Of a DNA stretch of 11,436 bases, positions 7,458 through 11,436 are shown one piece after another. A program made the position numbers and the translations under genes. Origin of the DNA: an uncultured Chloroflexota bacterium (GTDB lineage Bacteria; Chloroflexota; Limnocylindria; Limnocylindrales; Limnocylindraceae); NCBI GenBank assembly GCA_903937225.1, contig CAIZYO010000199.1, positions 1-11,436 on the forward strand, given 5' to 3'. The notes under the pieces are model-generated. The model did no database searches. It was given only the letters and a program-made list of their open reading frames with translations, and was not told where the DNA came from. How positions within the stretch are numbered: position 1 is the first letter of the stretch; each line of letters opens with the position of its first letter.

Positions 7458-7565
7458 ATGCCACCAAAGCTAAAGCGCAACGAGATCCTGATGCCACTAC
7501 TCCTTGTTGGCGGCCTCACCATCCTGATCATCCTCGTCGTTGCGTCCCAGGTGCTTGCGAAGTAG
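7458..7565 (+). CDS. 35-residue single-pass membrane microprotein
   Basis: A short open frame of 35 codons plus TAG. Evidence that it is real: a strong ribosome binding site, GGAGGAAG, ends just before the ATG. The protein has a sensible design: a basic, polar N-terminus (MPPKLKRNEI) followed by an unbroken hydrophobic helix (LMPLLLVGGLTILIILVVAS) and a short QVLAK tail. It lies 30 nt after the lipoprotein stop on the same strand. By the positive-inside rule the N-terminus should be cytoplasmic. It could be a partner or regulator of the upstream DMT permease or lipoprotein, as many small membrane proteins are, but this is only inference from position. No family recognised. Confidence 0.7.
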   Translation: MPPKLKRNEILMPLLLVGGLTILIILVVASQVLAK

Positions 7566-7574
7566 CGAACCTAA

Positions 7575-7592
7575 GCGCGCGCACCTGCGCGC
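7575..7592. terminator. Possible bidirectional hairpin between convergent genes
   Basis: GCGCGC-GCACCT-GCGCGC forms a perfect six-pair stem with a six-base loop. It sits in the 48-nt gap between the microprotein stop (plus) and the stop of the basic-tailed membrane protein (minus). There is no T-run on either side, so classical intrinsic termination is uncertain; position is the main argument. Confidence 0.35.
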
Positions 7593-7613
7593 CTGCTGCG
7601 CGTTGACGTAGCT

Positions 7614-8330
7614 CTAGCGACGTCCGCCGCCCTTTCCTCGACTTGATCCCTCTCTGCGCTGGTCACGGCCGCTTGGTCGTGGTGACATTGCGCGAAGGAA
7701 TCGTCCGTACCATCCAGCAAATGCGCCCGCAAAGATTCCCGAAACGGCAACCCCGTAGAGGTCACCTGCAAGCGCACCGAGGTTGCTGAGATTGGCAACG
7801 TTGTTGTTGAGGAATGCACCAACCGGATTCCCTTCAGGGAGCCCAGAAAGATCTGCGGCGCTCCCAACGACGAGAGAGCCGAAATACGTAAGCACTCCGA
7901 AGATTCCGCCGAGCATCCATGAGCCGCGACGCGTCAGCATCCCTCCCATGAACGCCACAACAAAGGCTGGCGGGAGGAGGACGGTCTGAACGGCGAGCTG
8001 GACAAGGTTTGAGTTGATGGTGTCTGGCTGGACACTCAACACAATGGTGGCCACCGTGGCAATCAACGGGACAAAGAAGGCGCGCGTGCGCAGGATTGCA
8101 GGGAGTGCGCGAAGGTCGTCTTTGAACGGGATGCGTCCAAAGGAACCGCGGAACGCAGCGCGGAACCCGATCCCCGTCTCAGCGCGCGGCTGAGACGCGT
8201 TCGGGGTCGTGACTAGTTCCGTCACTAGCTCGGATGTCACTGGCTGGTCTCCCGCCGCCTCACGCTCTCGTGCCGCAATGCGACCGCGGCGTCGGGCTTC
8301 GGCTCGTTCGTTTGCGTGTCGTGAACTCAT
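7614..8330 (-). CDS. Predicted four-helix membrane protein with basic tails, function unknown
   Basis: A 238-residue protein of no family I recognise. The first 80 residues are hydrophilic and rich in arginine (EARRRGRIAAREREAAG near 11-27), with a short ELVTELVT repeat at 34-41. Four hydrophobic segments follow at about 84-100, 108-130, 138-157 and 185-210. Between helices 3 and 4 is a polar asparagine-rich loop (GAFLNNNVANLSNLG, 171-185). The last 23 residues are strongly basic and glycine/arginine-rich (ending RGKGGGRR). An even helix number puts both basic tails in the cytoplasm, where they could contact RNA, ribosomes or DNA; this is inference. The start is firm: AAGGAGGAGCC directly precedes the ATG at 8330. 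Transcribed divergently from the lamin-tail gene across a 114-nt gap. Confidence 0.75.
   Translation of the reverse strand: MSSRHANERAEARRRGRIAAREREAAGDQPVTSELVTELVTTPNASQPRAETGIGFRAAFRGSFGRIPFKDDLRALPAILRTRAFFVPLIATVATIVLSVQPDTINSNLVQLAVQTVLLPPAFVVAFMGGMLTRRGSWMLGGIFGVLTYFGSLVVGSAADLSGLPEGNPVGAFLNNNVANLSNLGALAGDLYGVAVSGIFAGAFAGWYGRFLRAMSPRPSGRDQRREGSSRGKGGGRR
8175..8197. repeat. Perfect 9-bp inverted repeat inside the membrane-protein gene
   Basis: CGTCTCAGC and GCTGAGACG are exact inverted repeats separated by five bases (GCGCG), within the codons of the N-terminal tail. In the mRNA it would fold into a stable hairpin about 45 codons from the start. Such a repeat can occur by chance in a window of this size. 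Confidence 0.5.
8208..8231. repeat. Two tandem 12-bp units encoding ELVT ELVT
   Basis: CGTGACTAGTTC is followed directly by CGTCACTAGCTC, identical at 10 of 12 positions. Read on the minus strand they give the ELVT-ELVT repeat in the N-terminal tail of the membrane protein. Probably a small in-frame duplication. Confidence 0.5.
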
Positions 8331-8444
8331 GGCTCCTCCTTCATGCTCCCTCTCAATCCTAGACGCTCTCCCCCGTCAGTACGGCAGCGGTACAAGGCTG
8401 TCGAGATACTCATCGCCTGAGTCCGCCCAACTCAAGGGGGCGCG
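8331..8444. other. Divergent intergenic region
   Basis: This 114-nt gap must hold the promoters of both flanking genes. On the minus strand TAGGAT (8356-8361) is a possible -10 for the membrane-protein gene. On the plus strand GATACT (8405-8410) is a possible -10 for the lamin-tail gene. Neither has a recognisable -35 at the right distance, so both are tentative. The plus-strand gene has a G-rich AAGGGGG just before its ATG. Confidence 0.3.
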
Positions 8445-9953
8445 ATGCGTAAGGCCGCACTTTTCTCCACACTACTCATCACCCTGCTGGCAAATCAACT
8501 CGCGCACCCCCAACCGGTCCGCGGTGAGGAGCGAGCGTCACTTCTCCTCAGTGAAGTTCTCACTGGTGGAACCACCGCGGTTGACGAGTACGTTCGAATT
8601 GAGGCGAGCGGTGCGCTTCCCGTTGAGCTGCGTGACGCTGAGTTGGTCTACATAAGTGCGAGCGGCCTCACAACGAGGCGCTTGGTCAACCTGACGACAG
8701 TGGGGAGTCTCGCGCCTGGAGATTCACTGCTGTTCGCTCATGCGCTTGGATCGTTTGCTTCCTCCGCGCAGCTGACATGGAGCGATGGCATTGCAAGTAG
8801 TGGCGGAGTCCTCCAGCTCCGCCGCGCTGGTGCCCCTACGGAGATCCTTGATGCGGTGGCGTGGGGGAGCGCTGCACTCAACGCTGGTGGAGAGGGGCTC
8901 CCCGCGCCTGCACCCCCGGCTGGGACCCCACTGCGAAGAGCGCGAAGCGCGAGCGGTGCCCTCGTGGATACGAACATGAACAGTTCAGACTTCGCACGCG
9001 AAGTTCCACCGAGCCCCACGCCGTCACCAACTCCATCACCTACATCGAGCGCATCGCCGTCGCCATCCAGCACACCAACTCCGGTGGCACTCAACGTCAG
9101 TGAAGCGCGCACCGCAATCGTGGGCACACAGATTCGAGTTCGTGGAGTGATCACCGCACTCCCTGGTGAGTTGGCAGAGCCGCTGCTTGCGGCGCTCAGC
9201 GATCCAACAGAGGGAACAGGCCTATTCGTACTACTCCCGCCCACGGTGGCTGGCCTCTCACGTGGCCAGCTTGTTGAGGTGAGCGGTCTCCTCACGCTGC
9301 GGCGCCAAGCGCTGACACTCGTCGCCGCTGCGCCGCCGCTCCTTGTTGGAAACGTCGGAGTTCCACTCGCACTCACGGTGCAGCGACCCGCGCCGGGGGT
9401 ATGGGCGTGGGAGACGTGGGAGGGGCGGCGCATTCGCGTCGAGGGAGTCCTTGCGGGAAGCCCCACCTCGCTCGCAAACGGGGCGATCAGCCTCAGGATT
9501 CGTCTCGGTTCAGGTGAGGAGCTGCTCGCAGCGGCGAGCAGGAGCGTGGCGTCAACCCTCTCCACGGCGCTGCAAGAGGCAGGTCAGCGAATCCGCGCAG
9601 AGGGCCTGATCCACCAGCGCGGCTCTATTGGAGGCGGGGGGTATCGCCTCTGGCTCGACCCCGTAATCGGACTCACCGCAGCACCGCAACCGCATGTAGA
9701 CGGAGGAGCTGTAGGGGGTGCTGGAGGGGTGACGGCACCAGCCGTGCCAGATCCGCTCCCGCTTGGCGCGCCCACAATTGCAGTCCCAGAGGGGGCGGGT
9801 CGAGGCTGGCTCAGGGAGATTGTTACATCACTGCAGGTGGAGGCAGGGCGGCTGGAGCTCTGGCGTGAGGGGGTGATCAGGCTGGTCGTGCTCCCGTCGT
9901 GCGGGGAGCCTGTTGACCACGAGGGGGAGGCTCCCTATCCTGAACCTCGGTGA
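8445..9953 (+). CDS. Secreted lamin-tail-domain protein with OB-fold repeats
   Basis: A 502-residue exported protein. Residues 1-28 look like a signal peptide (MRKAALFSTLLITLLANQLA, cut near RGEE). Residues about 31-185 form a lamin tail domain (LTD), recognisable by LLLSEVLTGGTTAVDEYVRI, the LAPGDSLLFAHA strand and the closing VDTNMNSSDFA. A proline/serine/threonine linker with repeated PSPTP spans 189-213. Then come two OB-fold-like modules: about 218-303 (IVGTQIRVRGVIT ... SRGQLVEVSGLLT) and about 310-410 (WEGRRIRVEGVLAG ... GQRIRAEGLI), similar to nucleic-acid-binding YhcR-type OB folds. The C-terminus (about 450-502) is unassigned and has no membrane anchor, although related cell-surface proteins often have one. 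LTDs in bacteria occur on secreted nucleases and surface proteins; binding of extracellular DNA is a plausible but unproven role. The promoter of the next gene lies inside its final codons. Start ATG 8445 with AAGGGGG upstream. Confidence 0.8.
   Translation: MRKAALFSTLLITLLANQLAHPQPVRGEERASLLLSEVLTGGTTAVDEYVRIEASGALPVELRDAELVYISASGLTTRRLVNLTTVGSLAPGDSLLFAHALGSFASSAQLTWSDGIASSGGVLQLRRAGAPTEILDAVAWGSAALNAGGEGLPAPAPPAGTPLRRARSASGALVDTNMNSSDFAREVPPSPTPSPTPSPTSSASPSPSSTPTPVALNVSEARTAIVGTQIRVRGVITALPGELAEPLLAALSDPTEGTGLFVLLPPTVAGLSRGQLVEVSGLLTLRRQALTLVAAAPPLLVGNVGVPLALTVQRPAPGVWAWETWEGRRIRVEGVLAGSPTSLANGAISLRIRLGSGEELLAAASRSVASTLSTALQEAGQRIRAEGLIHQRGSIGGGGYRLWLDPVIGLTAAPQPHVDGGAVGGAGGVTAPAVPDPLPLGAPTIAVPEGAGRGWLREIVTSLQVEAGRLELWREGVIRLVVLPSCGEPVDHEGEAPYPEPR
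9904..9935. repeat. Inverted repeat surrounding the -35 box (operator-like)
   Basis: GGGAGCC (9904-9910) and GGCTCCC (9929-9935) are exact inverted repeats with centres 25 bp apart. The left arm lies just upstream of TTGACC and the right arm abuts the -10 box TATCCT. This arrangement suits a dimeric regulator, or a hairpin at the end of the lamin-tail mRNA. No protein is identified. Confidence 0.4.
9913..9941 (+). promoter_or_regulatory. Sigma70-type promoter for the DUF5679 gene
   Basis: TTGACC (9913-9918, five of six matches to TTGACA) is separated by exactly 17 bp from TATCCT (9936-9941, four of six to TATAAT). It is the best-formed promoter seen in the window. It lies inside the last 14 codons of the lamin-tail gene and predicts a transcript start near 9948, about 134 nt before the DUF5679 start codon. 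Confidence 0.6.
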
Positions 9954-10081
9954 TTGCTCGTGGGGGCCTTCGGGTCGGATCGGGCGCTCCGCGGTCGGCA
10001 TGTTGCCGGACGCGCTCTCTACCCCGAGTGGGGTTGTAGTGGACCGCGCGGAGGATGCGCGACCCAAGGGAGGTTCAAAAC
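9948..10081 (+). promoter_or_regulatory. Structured 5' leader of the DUF5679 gene (candidate cis-regulatory RNA)
   Basis: The leader can fold into a consistent branched structure. An outer stem GGGTCG/CGACCC (9972-9977 with 10060-10065) encloses a seven-pair stem CTCCGCG/CGCGGAG (9987-9993 with 10047-10053). Inside that are two hairpins: CGGC-ATGTT-GCCG (9996-10008) and CTACCCC-GAGT-GGGG-TT-GTAG (10019-10039). Competing pairings exist: a UUCG tetraloop hairpin (9965-9976) uses the 5' strand of the outer stem, and CGCGC-GGAGGAT-GCGCG (10045-10061) uses the second stem. The ribosome binding site GGGAGG (10068-10073) follows the outer stem directly. It matches no riboswitch class I recognise. 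GC-rich DNA forms such pairings easily, so this is a candidate only. Confidence 0.35.
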
Positions 10082-10222
10082 ATGCCTGAGGTGTATTGCG
10101 TTAAGTGCAAGGCCAAGCGAGAGGCTATCGACACGAAGAAGGTCACGATGAAGAATGGCAAGCCAGCGCTTTCCGGCGTCTGCCAGAAGTGCGGCACCAA
10201 GGTCTTCAAGATCGGTGGCTGA
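10082..10222 (+). CDS. DUF5679 small zinc-ribbon protein
   Basis: A 46-residue protein with two CxxC knuckles: C6/C9 (YCVKCK) and C34/C37 (CQKCGTK). Between them is the family-typical basic stretch KKVTMKNGKPAL. This matches DUF5679, a family of very short, probably zinc-binding proteins of unknown function found mainly in Chloroflexota and some other phyla. The mostly basic surface (11 lysines and arginines in 46 residues) suggests contact with RNA, ribosome or DNA, but this is inference. The start ATG is supported by GGGAGG eight bases upstream. It probably has its own promoter at 9913-9941 and a long leader, and a strong hairpin 34 nt after its stop, so it is likely a single-gene transcript. 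Confidence 0.85.
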   Translation: MPEVYCVKCKAKREAIDTKKVTMKNGKPALSGVCQKCGTKVFKIGG

Positions 10223-10255
10223 TTTTCAGCTCGCGCTCGCGTAACTGCGAACGCT

Positions 10256-10306
10256 AAGCGGCCCAACGGCCCTCGACCGGGAGACCGGGCGGGGGCCGTG
10301 CCGCTT
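10256..10306 (+). terminator. Large GC-rich hairpin after the DUF5679 gene
   Basis: AAGCGGC (10256-10262) pairs with GCCGCTT (10300-10306). Inside it, CGGCCC (10267-10272) pairs with GGGCCG (10293-10298), and the core can form CCGG-GAGA-CCGG. The result is a 51-nt stem-loop 34 nt after the stop codon. There is no U-run immediately after it, so it may be a non-canonical terminator or an mRNA 3'-end stabiliser. Confidence 0.5.
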
Positions 10307-10317
10307 CACACAGCGAT

Positions 10318-10349
10318 TTATCCACAACGCACTCGAAAAGTTATCCACA
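10318..10349 (+). promoter_or_regulatory. Pair of perfect DnaA boxes
   Basis: Two exact copies of the consensus DnaA box TTATCCACA lie at 10318-10326 and 10341-10349, in the same orientation and 23 bp apart. They sit in the 183-nt gap between the DUF5679 hairpin and the ROK kinase gene. No AT-rich unwinding region and no dnaA, dnaN, rpmH or similar origin-flanking gene is present. A role as a DnaA-titrating or DnaA-regulated site is therefore more likely than an origin. Confidence 0.55.
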
Positions 10350-10360
10350 ACAGGGTTGTG
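10346..10360. repeat. Short inverted repeat overlapping the second DnaA box
   Basis: CACAAC (10346-10351) and GTTGTG (10355-10360) are exact inverted repeats with a 3-bp spacer; the left arm overlaps the end of the second DnaA box. This could be part of an operator in front of the ROK gene. No clear -10/-35 pair for that gene was found nearby. Confidence 0.35.
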
Positions 10361-10405
10361 CGCGTAGCGCCTCACTGAGCAGGCGAATGAACGGAGAGCC
10401 CACTA

Positions 10406-11436
10406 ATGCAGCCACCCGCTGATGCAACCGTGCTCGCGCTTGATCTTGGCGGCACTCAGGTGCGCGCCGCCCTCGTGCGTGCAGATGGCACACGACTTGG
10501 TCGCGCCGCTGCACCGACGCCAGTAGGAGACGGCCCTGAGGCAATCGTTGCTGCATGCATCAGCACGCTGCAGCTGGCGCGAGAGAGCGCGGCGGGCGAA
10601 GACGCTGATGCGGTGCGTCGACTGGTAGGAGTAGGGATCAGTGCACCCGGCCCACTCAATCCGTGGACTGGCATTGCGGTGGAGCCCGCGAACCTTGGTC
10701 CACGCTTCCCAGGTACTGATCTCGCCGGTCCGATCGGCGCTGCACTCGGACTCCCAGCCTTCTTGGAGCACGACACAAAGGTCGCGATCCTTGGCGAGTG
10801 TGCGTTCGGTGCAGGGATCGGCATTGATGATCTGATGTATCTGACGATCAGCACAGGGATCGGTGCCGCGGCGATCAGCGGAGGTCACCTGCTCACGGGT
10901 CCTGACGATACGGCGCTCGAGCTCGGTCATGCACCGATCTCGCTCGACGGTCCCCGCTGCACCTGCGGCGGGGTAGGGCACCTTGAGGCTCATGCCGCAG
11001 GCTGGGCAATCGCCGCCGCAGGCGCCGCCGCCGCCACGAGTGGCGAGAGCACCTGGCTCGCAGCGTGGCAGCTGAGCCACCCCCAGGAAGAGGTGAGCGC
11101 AAAGCTCGTTGCCGATGCCGCTGCAGCGGGAGACGCCGCCGCCGACGCGATCCTTGAACACGCGATCATGGCGATCGGCCGTGCGGTCGCTGGCTATGTG
11201 AACTCCTTCAATCCCGCACGGATCATCATCGGCGGCTCACTCGCCCAGGCGCACTGGACACGCCTCACCGCACGGATCAGCCGTGAGATCAGCGAGAATG
11301 CCTTCAGCGTCCCTGGTCGACGGGTGAGCGTCGTGCCTGCAGCGCTCGGCGGGGACGTGAGCCTCGCGGGCTGTCATCCTGTCGTGGTTAGTCGGCTCGG
11401 CAACCCAGCCTGGGGGCTCGCCGTTGCCGCAAACAG
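10406..11436 (+). CDS. ROK-family sugar kinase (glucokinase-like), 3' end cut by window edge
   Basis: 343 codons are visible and the frame is still open at the right edge. ROK kinases phosphorylate glucose, N-acetylglucosamine, N-acetylmannosamine or similar sugars with ATP in the cytoplasm. The first phosphate motif LDLGGTQVRAAL is at 12-23. The sugar-binding/catalytic loop is EHDTKVAILGE (121-131), with D123 as the expected catalytic base. The second phosphate motif ISTGIGAAAI is at 148-157. The ROK zinc motif is LELGH (171-175) plus CTCGGVGHLE (185-194). In the usual CxCGxxGCxE pattern the third cysteine is replaced here by H192, which could still bind zinc. The adenosine-binding helix and IIIGGSLA (273-280) follow, and the end resembles the usual AALGGDVSLAG. 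The start is ATG 10406 with GGAGAG about nine bases upstream. No DNA-binding domain precedes the kinase fold, so this is an enzyme, not a NagC/XylR-type repressor. Substrate not assignable; glucokinase is the default. Confidence 0.92.
   Translation, partial: MQPPADATVLALDLGGTQVRAALVRADGTRLGRAAAPTPVGDGPEAIVAACISTLQLARESAAGEDADAVRRLVGVGISAPGPLNPWTGIAVEPANLGPRFPGTDLAGPIGAALGLPAFLEHDTKVAILGECAFGAGIGIDDLMYLTISTGIGAAAISGGHLLTGPDDTALELGHAPISLDGPRCTCGGVGHLEAHAAGWAIAAAGAAAATSGESTWLAAWQLSHPQEEVSAKLVADAAAAGDAAADAILEHAIMAIGRAVAGYVNSFNPARIIIGGSLAQAHWTRLTARISREISENAFSVPGRRVSVVPAALGGDVSLAGCHPVVVSRLGNPAWGLAVAAN

Noticed and set aside
9954-10151. Plus-strand frame starting at 9954, and a frameshifted continuation of the lamin-tail protein
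   Set aside because: None of the frames past 9953 gives a membrane anchor, OB-fold or low-complexity pattern that would continue the protein; the region is better explained as promoter output and leader of the DUF5679 gene.
10223-10405. Chromosomal replication origin
   Set aside because: Only two DnaA boxes, no AT-rich unwinding element and no origin-associated genes in the window; kept as a DnaA-box finding instead.
10403-11161. 252-codon minus-strand frame
   Set aside because: Antisense to the ROK kinase, whose ATP, catalytic and zinc motifs are all readable on the plus strand.

Overview
This 11.4 kb stretch looks like ordinary chromosomal DNA from a GC-rich, free-living bacterium, most likely a member of the Chloroflexota (a Limnocylindria- or Ellin-type lineage is my best guess). 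The support is a combination of traits: an F420/flavin luciferase-like oxidoreductase, a 46-residue DUF5679 zinc-ribbon protein, a secreted lamin-tail/OB-fold protein, a ROK sugar kinase and heavy use of GTG starts. This is inference from family distribution, not a search. No mobile element, CRISPR array or phage gene was seen.

Layout, left to right. (1) 1-4716, all on the minus strand, so read right to left: an MFS efflux-type transporter, tRNA-Ala(GGC), leuS, and a luciferase-like monooxygenase cut by the left edge. The tRNA's likely -10 element contains the transporter stop codon, and no obvious terminator separates the tRNA from leuS. (2) 4772-5962: a YgjP-like metallopeptidase (plus) that meets a DUF1801 protein (minus) in a shared CTAG stop. 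The DUF1801 gene starts 21 nt after a second alanine tRNA, tRNA-Ala(CGC). (3) 6005-7565, plus strand: an EamA/DMT permease, a small lipoprotein and a 35-residue membrane microprotein, closely spaced and probably one operon. (4) 7614-8330 minus and 8445-9953 plus: a divergent pair made of a four-helix membrane protein with long basic tails and a secreted lamin-tail plus OB-fold protein. (5) 9900-10222: a well-spaced sigma70-type promoter (TTGACC-N17-TATCCT) buried in the end of the lamin-tail gene. An inverted repeat surrounds its -35 box. It should drive a roughly 134-nt, highly foldable leader in front of the DUF5679 gene. (6) 10223-10405: a 51-nt hairpin and two perfect DnaA boxes, then a ROK-family kinase (glucokinase-like) that runs off the right edge.

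Most genes are housekeeping or generic transport functions and do not form one pathway. The parts most worth a second look are non-coding: the promoter, dyad and structured leader before the tiny zinc-ribbon gene; the paired DnaA boxes; and two tRNA genes that appear to be the 5' part of mRNAs. The lipoprotein/microprotein pair and the divergent membrane/lamin-tail pair are the least characterised coding parts.
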